Below are positions 11,737 to 22,507 of a stretch of 64,000 nt of DNA, in pieces. The notes beneath the pieces are model-generated. The model saw only the letters and a program-made list of their open reading frames with translations, was not told where the DNA came from and ran no database searches. How positions within the stretch are numbered: position 1 is the first letter of the stretch; each line of letters begins with the position of its first letter. The stretch spans positions 5,264,001 through 5,328,000 of the forward strand of contig CM060990.1 of assembly GCA_030765065.1 (NCBI GenBank). Direction: 5' to 3'. The position numbers and the translations under genes are program-made. This DNA comes from Deroplatys truncata (taxonomy: Eukaryota; Arthropoda; Insecta; Mantodea; Mantidae).

Positions 11737-12285
11737 ATACTGCGGCTGAGGGTGCCAATTGTCCCTCGACCACCTCCTATAGCATTTTCTCAGTTTAAAC
11801 CAAATTATAAACTACCACTAAAAGTAACCAAAACATTGAAGAGTCTTTTACAGTTGATAAAAACAAATACTCTCGAGCAGCACCAGACAGCTGACAAATT
11901 AATATTAGCCAAATTTATATATCTTAATGCACTAAACATTAGCTCTAGTGCTTTTAAATAATAAACTAACTTTATGCAACAAATACGAACATGTACTTCA
12001 AATACGGGGATTTGAAACTGTTGTCTTACAAATGAAACGCAAATACTTTAACCATTCATTTTCTTGCACGTTTCTGTGTCGAAAAACGGTGAAGGACAGT
12101 AATGTTAGCGTGCTTTCTTCCGACCGCTCTCGGTTAGCCAAAAATGTGCTTCTCTGGTGGAGGATTACTCGGATGTATACCTGTGTAGTTGTATGGCCTT
12201 TGGTAGTGTTCCTCTCACAACTAGAGCAGCATTTTGGGAATGGATATGGTGTTCATGAGAGAATGTTTCGATTGAGGTCGTAGCG
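11737..12285. other. Intergenic sequence flanking element A
   Basis: About 550 bp with no recognisable feature. It is the pre-insertion left flank of element A. Confidence 0.5.
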
Positions 12286-12291
12286 AATGTA
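12286..12291. other. Target-site duplication of element A, left copy
   Basis: AATGTA directly abuts the first base of the left terminus (AGTAGG). The identical six bases follow the right terminus at 28824-28829. Confidence 0.85.
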
Positions 12292-12990
12292 AGTAGGTAT
12301 ATATAGAGATATCGAGCACAGTTTTTTGCGTTTATATGGGAAAGGATAGGGAAAACGAGGGTAGATGCGACGGTTCAAGGAGGAAAATGCGTTTATATGG
12401 GCGAGATAGGGAATACCAGGCCTGAAGCTAGGCTAGTCAGATGCTAAAGGAGGTAGGGATATGCTTTATACGAGAGAGATAGGGAATACAAGGAAAGATG
12501 GTATACTAAACAGGACTTGAAGGGTAGAATATGGCGTTTTATATGAGAGGTGTAGGAAAACGAGGAGAGGTATTAAGCTAAGGAGGTTGAGTATACGTTT
12601 ATAAGGAGACGAGAAAACGGAGAGATCCGATGCTAGAATAGACAGATGTTGAAGGTAGAATGTGTTTTATATATGTTAGATAGGAAACCAAGGAGATACT
12701 CAGCTAGACAGGGGGCAGGAGGGGGAATACGCTTTATGAGAGGCAGGGGATACGCGGAGAGGTGCTAGACTAGACAGTGGTTGAGAGTAGAGTATGGTTT
12801 ATATGAGAGGTATAGGAAAACGAGGAGACTCGGTAGGCTAGACAGGTAGTGTAGCAGTAGGAATATGGAATTATATACAGGAGAGATATGGAATAGGAGG
12901 GAGATACTAGACCTTGAAAGCGACTTTAAGCGAGAACTTCATGAAAATATGTTTCATGTCAATGTTCTAGACATGCCCATCACGTAACCT
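12292..12990. repeat. Element A left end repeats (diverged, roughly 60 bp)
   Basis: Starting right at the terminus, variants of a unit with GAGATAGGGAATAC/AGGAAAACGAGG, GCTAGGCTAGACAG and GTTTATATGAGAG recur to about 12910. The first copies (12330-12420, with GCGTTTATATGGG) are the best conserved between elements A and B. The unit length drifts, so this is a degenerate tandem array, possibly with a role in end recognition. Confidence 0.75.
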
Positions 12991-12997
12991 ATTCAGC

Positions 12998-13299
12998 GAA
13001 AAGGTGACTCGTTCAGGGGAAAAAGGTGACTGCTCAGGGAAAAAGGTGACTCACAAAGGAAAAATGTGACCAGCAAAGGGAAAAAGGTGACCAGTAAAGG
13101 GAAAAATGTGACCAGCAAAGGGGAAAAGGGGACCAGCAAAGGGAAAAAGGTGACCAGTAAAGGGAAAAATGTGACCAGCAAAGGGAAAAAGGTGACCAGC
13201 AAAGGGAAAAAGGTGACCACCAAAGGGAAAAAGGTGACCACCAAAGGGAAAAAGGTGAGCCATAAAGGGAAAAAGGTGACCTGCAACGGGAAAAGCTAA
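12998..13299. repeat. 21-bp minisatellite in element A left arm
   Basis: Over a dozen units of about 21 bp with core GTGACCAGCAAAGGGAAAAA. Because 21 is divisible by three and the unit has few stops, several frames stay open on both strands, including a + strand frame repeating the lysine-rich heptad TSKGKKV. I treat these frames as artefacts of the repeat. Confidence 0.92.
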
Positions 13300-13310
13300 C
13301 CCACTCACAC

Positions 13311-14290
13311 TAACAGGTAAGTAATTCAGCTAGTATTGCAAGAGGCTGACTGTATCATAGCAGTGTATGATTTCACAGGTAATTCAGCTAGTATCGTATG
13401 TATTTAGGCTAATTCATCTAGTATCACAGGAGGATAGATTCCAGAGGCTAACTGCATCATGGCTCTGCATGATTTCACAGGTAATTCAGCTAGTATCGTA
13501 GGTATTTAGGCTAATTCAGCTAGTATCACAAGAGGATAGATTCTAGGGTTGGGTATAGCTTAGTGTCGTATTTTACAGGCAATTCAGATAGTATCGGGAG
13601 CATTTAAGCTAATTCAGCTAGTATCACAGGAGGCTAGATTCCAGAGGCTAACTGCATCATAGCTATGCATGATTTCACAGGTAATTCAGCTAGTATCGTA
13701 GGTATTTAGGCTAATTCAGCTAGTATCACAGGAGGTTAGATTCCAGGGTTGGGTATAGCATAGTTTCATATTTCACAGGTAATTCAGAGGGTATCGTAGG
13801 TGTTTAGGATAATTCAAGTAACATAGGTGTTTAGAGTAATTAAGCAAGCATTACAGGAGGGTAGGTTCCAGGGGTTGGTTATAGCCTAGTTTCGTATTTT
13901 ACAGATAGTTCAGGTAATATTGTAAGTATTTGAGTAATCAGCATAGTTTCACAGATGCTCGTGATAATTTCGATCAGAGATTTGTATCACAGCTATTTAA
14001 TATAAATGCAGGTGATTAAGGTTGTATCAATGGTATTTGTGTCATTTTAACAGGTAATTCAGATAGTGTCTAGGTATTTGGGCGATTCAAGCATCATAGG
14101 TGTTCAGAGTAACTCAGCTAGTATCACAGGAGGCTAGATTCAATGATCAGGGTTTCGTATCAGAGCTATTTAATGTAATTTCACTTGATTCGAGTAGTAT
14201 CACAGGTATTAAAGTCATTTTAACAGGTAATTCAGATAGTATCACAGGTACTCATGGTAATATAGAGAGTAATTAGATTATAAACATTTA
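13311..14290. repeat. AATTCAGCTAGTATC repeat block, element A left arm
   Basis: Many copies of AATTCAGCTAGTATC joined by short variable linkers (CACAGG, GTAGGTATTTAGGCT, GGAGGCTAGATTCCAG). They form a degenerate, partly higher-order repeat about 1 kb long just inside the minisatellite. The same block occurs in all four arms. Confidence 0.85.
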
Positions 14291-14639
14291 TCATCCAACG
14301 TTACAGCACTTTATATACTTTTTTTCTAAATCTTACAAACCTTTTATATGTTAAACAGTTAGTGGACGAGGCTGAGAAAGATAAACTGCCTGTGGGTTTA
14401 CAAAATGAAAAGCCATGCATCAACATACCTTAATTTAGTCCGTCGTGCGTGCCTCTCCCCTTTTATCTAGGCTTGAGACTAGCACTAGGATTGCTCCTAA
14501 TGGCAGGGTTAACACCTCCCCTTCCATCTTCTTCTTTCTTCATCGGACGGCTGCTAGTTGCATACACAGCACGTGAGTAAACTTAATTTTCTAAGATTGT
14601 AGACTCATGAGAAAATCTTTATCTTTAACTTGCATTCTC
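14291..14639. other. 3' flank of the left polymerase copy, element A
   Basis: About 350 bp of unique sequence between the repeat block and the polymerase stop codon. It includes a small hairpin, TAGGATTGCTCCTA at 14486-14499, that is conserved in all four arms and may lie in the 3' untranslated region. In this arm the candidate polyadenylation signal is the variant (complement) AGATAAA. Confidence 0.45.
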
Positions 14640-17600
14640 TTAAGCACTGTTTGTAATACTGTAATGTCCATACGCATAGGTAGTTACTCCATCCTCGGCA
14701 ATAACTCTTTTATCATCAAAGGGATTCAATGTAATTTTATTCACTTGTACTGTGGTAACAGCGTGCTTTTGCGATAGGATTAGATTCATGGGCGTTCTGA
14801 TGGTTTCACAGGTTTTAAGACAGTCTGTATAGCTGTCAAACGAAATGTACTGCTTAATAGCGCTACGTTTTATACCTTTAATCTTTTTTATCATTGATCC
14901 TTGAATATCTAAGGCATACATCTTAGAACTTAGTCCAACAAAGCGTAGGATGATTTTGCTATTAGCCTCATCTTTAAATTTTCCCAATACCTTCTTGTTC
15001 TGAGTAGAGTGGCATATATGATTGACAGGGTAATCAGATGTATCGAGATGCTCAAGAAAACGTAGCTTGTCTTGGTACACATCTTCAGTTGTTACACGAT
15101 GAATGAATGAATCAGTGTCCATATACATAAGCTTTAGGTTTTCAGCTCCATAATAAGGCAACAACACGTCGTAATGATAGTTATACATTAATGTCTTGGA
15201 GATGTCTAACACACTCATACCAATGTATATAGGCTTGTTGAATACAATCTGACGAGAGGCCATATGTACAGGAGCTAGATTAGCAGCATATATCGTCCTG
15301 TCGATAAACGTAGGCTTGGCGATCAACTTCTCTAGAGTCTTCTCATTGGTCACCAGTCGTATATCCATACGGCTACGCAGGTTCTCCATAGTTTTTCCAA
15401 ACATGGCGTTGTTAAAGAGCTTGTAGAGATCCTTCTCGAAGTCATTTGCAGCTTGTTGTCGTAGCCTGTTGTTAAATTCCACATAAGGTTTCAACCACCG
15501 AGACTGTAGGAATTGTAGCACACGATGGATTTTTGTTAGCCGTAGTCCATGACTAAGAGCCTGCTTCAAAGCCATGTAATGCACTACATACTTCTTTCAA
15601 GGTCCAAGATGAGGTATCAGTTTCTTTGTAGATGCTTCCAATGGTTTCATACACTCAGGCAGGAAAGGTAAATCGTTGTGTAGATCGTGAAGTTCTGCAG
15701 GATACTCGATGTCGACTTCTAATATGTACCCATGAGGATCATCTTCTTGTAGTGTTACTAAGTTGATTTCTTCAGGCAAAACCCACTGAAATCCACCAAA
15801 AGGAAGGGCGTGACACATTGCCCACCCATATTGGTTATTAGCGTCCTCGTATGTGATAAATTGGGTTGGTCTCGACGGATCAAACTTCTCCATATAGGTG
15901 TTATTAGCCTCGGCATACCGATGAGAAACTTGACATAAACCTCCTCTTATACCTGATTCCACCATGAGTAGTTGATCATAATCTTGTAACAGCTCTAACT
16001 TAATTCCAGTATACAGTAACACAGCGTCCCATGTAAGACCTGGAGAGGTAAAATAATGGGCCGGATCGACTTTATGTGTTTTGAGGGTTTGCTCTCTGAA
16101 CGTCTCAAAGACGACAGCTAGAAGAAGTACATCCGAAGTTAAGTAGAGATCGCTGTACTCTCCCAGGATTCTCACATTAAACAGCTCCCATAAATTTCTA
16201 GCATGATCGTAGTCAGTATCAGTAATTTCTTCTTCATTTAATCTATTGTAGGAGGAGTCCTTAGGAGGCAAGCAGGTCTCGTTCATGGCATCCCATGATG
16301 TAACAAAATCATATGGAAATATACCCTTACGGGTCATCAACTTCAATTTGTCTTCTCCAAAGTACTTTAGCGTTTCAGGATACGAGGTTAGATTTTTTTA
16401 CCAGCTTATCCAAGCTTGTACTGAGGAATCGGAAGCTATCCTCAAATCGAAGCTTTATATCTCCTACATACTTGGTGAATGAGATATAGCTTTCTTCAGA
16501 GTTAGGAATTACCTCCACACGTTCACTTGTACAACCCAGCTCCTTAACAATGAAATGAGAGTCATATCCGCTAAGGTTATGCATGAAGACTGGTATATAT
16601 TTAGGTGTTTTACATTCATTATGAAGACTTCCACGATATTCACCGCTGATGTGATCATGGTCGAGTACTTTATAGTTCTCTTCTGTAAAGGGTTTTCCAC
16701 ACAAGTTGCATGCTGAAGAGGACTCGAAATCCTTTTGCTGTTGATCCGTAAGTTTCAGAGGCTTAGCAGATTTGTATACGTCATCAATCATTTTTGCAAG
16801 AGATGTTAGGTACAGCATAAACTTCTGAGCAGCATCAGCACCACGATACACATAGGGTTGCTTAGGAAGCCCAGTTTCGAGATGTTCAACACTGGATGTA
16901 GGCTTCATGTAAACACAGAAGCTCATTGGTGTGTGCTCTTGATAAGGGGTTGTATAGGAAGTTTCAGGATTGGGTGTACACGTATGGCATGGAGTGAGAA
17001 TACTCTCAAAATCAGCATAGATGACATAAGGTACTTTCAGCATCCTCTCAACATTTTTAAACTGTACAATTGCTTTCTCCTTGCTAGGCATAACTACCCT
17101 TGCAACACCATGTTGAATACAGATGGACACATGTTCTTGTAGTTTTTCCTGTCCACTTCGTCCGCTCTGGTCATCAAAATGTGTAAAGCAGCGCTTACAA
17201 GTGTAAACCCGTCCATTATGGTTAGTTTTCTGACGTCGAACGAGTTTCTCAAAATTCTTTATATACACGTAGTGATGTTTTCCACTGCTGTCATTCAATA
17301 GTAGCATGTCACGATGTTCAGGTAGTTCAATATCAGCAACCTTTATCGGATACACTTCGTGCTTCTCATCCAGCCCGAAAACGTTAATAGACATATTGTT
17401 AAGCTTCTCAAATTTAGGTATTTGAGAAAGCGGAGTAGGGTAGGAAACACAGCTGAAGTCATACTTGTCTTGAAGTTGTTTGTATTTGTTCACACGCTGT
17501 GCATTCTTCCCTATGAATTTAGCTAATATAGAGTACATGAAACATTTCTCGTCGGTAAAGTTCTGAATGTTTATACACGCTTCTTTAGCTCCGACAGATG

Positions 17601-18281
17601 ACGGTAGTGGTATGTAGCTACTTCCTCGTAACGGGTTGTTCTTGTTGATACGAAGTCGCACTCCTTCCACAGCAAGCAAAGCCCAGCTGCTACCCTTAAG
17701 CTGAGACTCCTCCACTTCAGTCACCAATTTCTTGAATTTCGCTTCCAGTGTTGAGTCCAGATCTGTTTCTAGGAAAACAGGATGATTCCTTGTTTTAAAT
17801 GTTTTGTCACAGGTTTCTCCAATACTGTTAACAAATCGACACTCAGTCAGCAGATTAATTTTAACACTCTTATGAATGCCAAGCTCTTTATGCACATCCT
17901 GGATTATACGTTGTTTTGCCTCTTGCAGATACATATTCAGGTCCTAGGTGACTCGCATCGTATAAAATACTATTTTAATCGTCCTTCGAATGAAGTTTCG
18001 TATTCTTTCATATCACAGTCCTCCATTGTTGACAGCAACTGATGTTTAGTTGGTTCCAATCTTCTTTTCTTCTGAGGGCTGCTTATTTCACATATATCTT
18101 CGTGTCGCAGCCCCTTATAACCATCTTTGAAGGTTACATTACATTGTTTACATTTGAAAAGCTTCTTGCAGCTCATCTCGTGTCTTCTCTTGTGATAACC
18201 TCGGAGGAACTTCTTCCCACATTTTCCGCATGCATATCCAGTAGCGCTTGGAATAATATCCTTATACGCTGAGTTATTCAT
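14640..18281 (-). pseudogene. Protein-primed family-B DNA polymerase, element A left copy (broken)
   Basis: Same gene as the open copy at 22674-26315, read on the minus strand from the ATG complement at 18279-18281. Three lesions are visible by comparison with that copy: a one-base loss near 17945 just after the N-terminal zinc fingers; one extra T in a homopolymer at about 16391-16397, just before the segment preceding the polymerase core; and a CGA-to-TGA change at 15597-15599 between motif A and motif B. The remaining segments still show YADFES, YEDANNQYGWAMC, the FNNAMFGKTMEN motif and YMDTDS. It carries the same four-residue deletion after HNEC as the other element A copy. A full-length product is impossible. 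Confidence 0.93.
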
Positions 18282-18439
18282 CTTTATTCTTGATGTAATA
18301 ACGTATTAATGACAGATCAATGAAATGTAGACCTCTTCACCTTGATACCACTTTAGAAAGCTGATTATTCTTGGAGAGAACACGATGTTAACACCTCAAG
18401 ACTAATTAGCACAATGAAGTCCAATGCCCTAGATCACCA

Positions 18440-18447
18440 TATTTATA
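18440..18447 (-). promoter_or_regulatory. TATA box of the left polymerase copy, element A
   Basis: Complement TATAAATA in the same context (CTCCCTCTATAAATATGGT) as in the other three arms, about 160 bp upstream of the polymerase ATG. Confidence 0.65.
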
Positions 18448-18566
18448 GAGGGAGCACGAACCTTTTAGATCAATCATAAAATCGTTCCATAACCAGCTGT
18501 ATATGATCGCTCAACGTGTATTAACCCCCCAGCCATATAACCTCAAGTCTAGAGACAGGATGTTTA

Positions 18567-18574
18567 TGACGTCG
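18567..18574 (-). promoter_or_regulatory. Mutated CRE-like site, element A left promoter
   Basis: On the given strand the site reads TGACGTCG, whereas the other three arms have the full palindrome TGACGTCA. It is flanked on both sides by a GAGACAGGATGT repeat. The mutation lies upstream of the broken polymerase copy. Confidence 0.5.
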
Positions 18575-18673
18575 CACCCAGAGACAGGATGTCTGGCATC
18601 ATCGAACACGTTTAAACTCGTCTCATAACTACCTGCTTATGCTGTCACACCAGCAAGAGAAGTATTCCGACAC

Positions 18674-19163
18674 GCTCATTCAGACATATATTTCAAATTC
18701 AAGCCTTGCACCACTACCACCACCATCACCACCTATTGTACCAAGGTTAATTCAGGCTGTATTATCACAATACTTAAAAGTAAAAGCTTAAAAGGAAACC
18801 TAGAAGATTTTCCCCCTTATTTACTTAATTATTTCATGTTTTCATTCCCATTTCAATTCTTCCTTTCCATCTTCCACAGAAAGACCATTATATTTCACTG
18901 CAATCACGAGAAAAGCAAACGCTCATTCAGGCATATATTTCAAATTCAAAGCCTACCACAACCACCACCATCACCTATTGTACCAAGGTTAATTCCAGCT
19001 GTATTATCACAATTCTTAAAGTAAAGGCCTAAAAGGTAACGTAGAAGATTTTCCCCCTTATTTACTTAATTATGTCATGTTTTATTCCCTTTCAAATTCT
19101 TCCTTTCCATCTTCTCACAGAAAGACCATTGCATTTCACTACAATCATGAGAAAAGCAACTTT
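18674..19163. repeat. 247-bp tandem duplication, element A left arm
   Basis: Two direct copies, 18674-18920 and about 18921-19163, both starting GCTCATTCAG and containing a CCACCACCATCACC tract and the CTTCCTTTCCATCTTC stretch. Element A's right arm has the same duplication (about 21785-22281). Element B has a single copy in each arm. Confidence 0.85.
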
Positions 19164-19461
19164 TCCAGAGTTACACAGATTCTAAGCTTCTAAATCGAAC
19201 CCGGTAATACTTTTAATAAATGTATTTTAGCTCCCCAATATCAGCATCTACCATTTAATCTTTACTCGATCCTGATATGAACCATAAGCTTCAAGATATA
19301 TGAAATCACCCCTTCGGGATTCGATCTGAGTACTTTAAAGTAATATTTGTCATGATAACGATATTTAAGGACTAGATACTCTGTTTACGTTTACCTTAAC
19401 ATGTCTATCTAAATTAAATTACGAGTTTTTAAATTTTTGCAAGTAAATTTCATTGAATCAG

Positions 19462-20303
19462 TATTCGAACCCAGAACACCAGGAACAAAATAATTTATAA
19501 TATTAGTCTGACATGTTAAACAAAGCTGCATGCAGTTACATCATCGATCTAAGTGATATATTCTAGTGTACAGAGGAAAATTAAGGAAGTCATTAAAAGA
19601 TGGGGAATCGAACCAAGCACAACTGATCGACAACTATATACAGCATTAATCACCCAGTACAGAACCTATCAATCGTGCTTTGGCGCACTCCTCTACCTCA
19701 CTTAGTTCCTGAGATAATGAATATTTAAAAATTAAGGATTTAACCCAGGACGTCAGGTATCTAGTTACACATCCACAAGAAACTACCTAATATCACAAAT
19801 GCAATAAAGTTTATTCGACGGCTTTATATTAATTAGTTTAGGAGTTATTAAATTTATAATTAAATTACATTTATCGGTATTCGAACCCAGAACACCAGAA
19901 ACAAAATTATTTACAATATCAGTTTGATATGTTAAAAAGAGCTGTATACAGTTACAGCATCAAACTAAGTGATATATTCTAGTGTACAGTGAAAAATTAA
20001 GGAAGTCATTAAAAAATCGGGATTCGAACTAAGGGCACCTAATTCGAAGTTATATACATTATTAATTACGCATTATAACGGTTATCAAACATGCTTTGGT
20101 CCATTCCTGTACCTTTCTTAGTTTCCGAGATAATGGCGAATTTAGAATTAAGGATCGAACCCAGGACACCAGGTACACAAATATGCACTCCCAAGAAAGT
20201 ACCTAATGACATTAATGTAAGAAAGTTTATTTGGCGTCTTTATCTTAATTAGTTTAGGAGTTATTAGAAGAGGAATTTGTAATCACTCGTAGGATTCGAA
20301 CCC
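19462..20303 (-). repeat. B-box-like motif array, element A left arm
   Basis: Seven TTCGAACCC-type motifs (complement GGTTCGAATCC), at about 19462, 19604, 19735, 19877, 20020, 20150 and 20293. Spacing is about 131-143 bp, so a three-motif unit of about 415 bp repeats. The middle motif at 19735 has decayed to TTTAACCCAGG. This is the mirror of 20637-21478. Confidence 0.75.
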
Positions 20304-20430
20304 AGGCATCCGTGCCAACTTGTAATAATATCTCAAGGACGCGGCGCATTCCAAAAAATTTATAAGTTTTTATATCATTGTTCTATCTCTTTTCATTCAG
20401 GAGATATAAGCGATTAAACAGTAGAAATAA

Positions 20431-20507
20431 AATGGGCGGGGCTTGCCGGCATAGAACAAAGAAGCTTATCACATGTCGGCATCTCTCTGTTGCTCAGAAT
20501 CCGCCTA
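20431..20507. other. Non-palindromic centre of element A
   Basis: 77 bp between the arms. It starts AATGGGCGGGGCTTGCCGGC, is more GC-rich than the arms, and contains a short partly inverted TGCCGGCAT/ATGTCGGCAT pair. The first half is shared with the centre of element B (TGGGCGGGGC then TGCCGGCATAG), in the same orientation. It would be the loop if the palindrome extruded. Confidence 0.8.
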
Positions 20508-20636
20508 TTATTTATACTGTTTAATCGCTTATGTCTCCTGAATGAAAAGAGATAGAACAATGGGATAAAAACTAATCAGTTCTTTGGAATGCGCCGCGTC
20601 CTTGAGATATTATTCCTAGTTGGCATGGATGCCTGA

Positions 20637-21478
20637 GTTCGAATCCTACGATTGATTACAAATTCATCTTGTAATAACTCCTAAACTAATTAATATGAAG
20701 ACGCCAAATAAACTTTCTTACATTAATGTCATTAGGTACTTTCTTGGGAGTGCATATTTGTGTACCTGGTGTCCTGGGTTCGATCCTTAATTCTAAATTC
20801 GCCATTATCTCGGAAACTAAGAAAGGTACAGGAATGGACCAAATCATGTTTGATAACTGTTATAATGTGTAATTAATACTGTATATAACTTCCAATCAGG
20901 TGCCCTTAGTTCGAATCCCGATTTTTTAATGACTTCCTTAATTTTTCTCTGTACACTAGAATATATCACTTAGATTGATGCTGTAACTGTGTACAGCTCT
21001 CTTTAACATATCAAACTAATATTGTAAATAATTTTGTTTCTGGTGTTCTGGGTTCGAATACCGATAAAATGTAATTTAATTATAAATTTAATAACTCCTA
21101 AACTAATTAAGATAAAGACGTCAAATAAACTTTATTGCATTTATGTTATTAGGCAGTATCTTGTAGATGTGTAACTAGATACCTGACGTCCTGGGTTCGA
21201 TCCTTAATTTTTAAATATTCATTATCTCGGGAACTAAGTGAGGTAGAGGAGTGCACTAAAGCATGATTGATAGGTTCTGTACTGGGTGATTAATGTTGTA
21301 TATAATTGTCGATCAGTTGTGCTTGGTTCGATTCCCCATCTTTTAATGACTTCCTAAATTTTCCTCTGTACACTAGAATATATCACTTAGATCGATGATG
21401 TAACTGCACACAGCTTTGTTTAACATGTCAGACTAATATTATAAATTATTTTGTTCCTGGTGTTCTGGGTTCGAATAC
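20637..21478 (+). repeat. B-box-like motif array, element A right arm
   Basis: Motifs GTTCGAATCC, GGTTCGATCC, GTTCGAATCC, GGTTCGAATA, GGTTCGATCC, GGTTCGATTCC and GGTTCGAATA start near 20637, 20777, 20909, 21051, 21194, 21325 and 21468. The steps are about 141, 131, 143, 143, 131 and 143 bp. The motif matches the pol III internal B box (GGTTCGANTCC). At least three are followed within about 5-15 bp by a run of four or more T. No cloverleaf can be folded around them, so they are not tRNA genes. Confidence 0.78.
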
Positions 21479-21784
21479 CGATTCAATGAAATTTACTTGC
21501 AAAAATTTAATAACTCGTAATTTCATTTAGATAGACATGTCAAGGTAAACGTAAACAGAGTATCTAGTCCTGAAATATCGTTATCATGACAAATATTACC
21601 TTAAAGTACTCAGATCGATTCCCGAAGGGGTGATTTCATATATCTTCAAGCTTATGGATCATATCAGGTTCGAGTAAAGATTAAATGGTAAATGCTGATA
21701 TTGGGGAGCTAAAATACATTTATTAAAAGTATTACCGGGTTCGATTTAGAAGCTTAGAATCTGTGTAACTCTGGAAAAATTGCT

Positions 21785-22281
21785 TTTCTCATGATTGTAG
21801 TGAAATGTAATGGTCTTTCTGTGAGAAGATGGAAAGGAAGAATTGAAAAGGGAATAAAAACATGACATAATTAAGTAAATAATAAAATCTTCTACGTTAC
21901 CTTTTAAGCTGTTACTTTAAGAATTGTGATAATACAGCTGGAATTAACCTTGGTACAATAGGTGATGGTGGTGGTGGTGGTGGTGGTGGTGGTGGTGGTA
22001 GGCTTTGAATTTTAAATATATGCCTGAATGAGCGTTTGCTTTTCTCGTGATTGCAGTGAAATGTAATGATCTTTCTGTGGGAAGATGGAAAGGAAGAATT
22101 AAAAAGGAAATGAAAACATGAAATAATTAAGTAAATAAGGGGGAAAATCTTCTAGGTTTCCTTTTAAGCTTTTACTTTTAAGTATTGTGATAATACAGCC
22201 TGAATTAACCTTGGTACAATAGGTGGTGATGGTGGTGGTAGTGGTGTAAGGCTTGAATTTGAAATATATGTCTGAATGAGC
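21785..22281. repeat. About 248-bp tandem duplication, element A right arm
   Basis: Two direct copies ending in CTGAATGAGC at 22024-22033 and 22272-22281. It is the mirror of the left-arm duplication. One copy contains a pure GGT run at about 21961-22000 that is longer than in any other arm. Confidence 0.82.
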
Positions 22282-22363
22282 GTGTGGGAATACTTCTCTT
22301 GCTGGTGTGACAGCATAAGCAGGTAGTTATGAGACGAGTTTACGCGTGTTTGGTGATGCCAGA

Positions 22364-22405
22364 CATCCTGTCTCTGGGTGTGACGTCATAAACATCCTGT
22401 CTCTG
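22364..22405 (+). promoter_or_regulatory. CRE palindrome between direct repeats, element A right promoter
   Basis: TGACGTCA (22381-22388) is a perfect CREB/ATF-type site. It is flanked by two copies of ACATCCTGTCTCTGG (22364-22378 and 22391-22405). It lies about 120 bp upstream of the TATA box, and the arrangement is kept in all four arms. Binding is inferred from the motif only. Confidence 0.5.
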
Positions 22406-22507
22406 GACTTGAGGTTAAATGGCTAGGGGGTTAATACACGTTGAGCGATCATATACAGCTGGTTATGGAACGAGTTTATGATTGATCTAAAAGGTTCGTG
22501 CTCCCTC

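Larger units (their letters stand above)
12292..20430. repeat. Element A left inverted arm
   Basis: This arm is the reverse complement of 20508-28823 along its entire length, allowing small indels. The block order from the outer end is: diverged end repeats, 21-bp minisatellite, AATTCAGCTAGTATC repeats, polymerase gene (broken), promoter, 247-bp tandem duplication, then B-box-like array. It is about 180 bp shorter than its partner. Confidence 0.9.

Noticed and set aside
12993..13308. Open frames in several phases with FFPLLVT-type or TSKGKKV-type repeats (also at 27871-28107, 41050-41365 and 56180-56495)
   Set aside because: They are all readings of the 21-bp minisatellite, on both strands at once, mostly without ATG starts.
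20637..21478. Cluster of tRNA genes based on repeated GGTTCGANTCC motifs
   Set aside because: No acceptor, D or anticodon stems fold around the motifs, and the T-stem positions do not pair.
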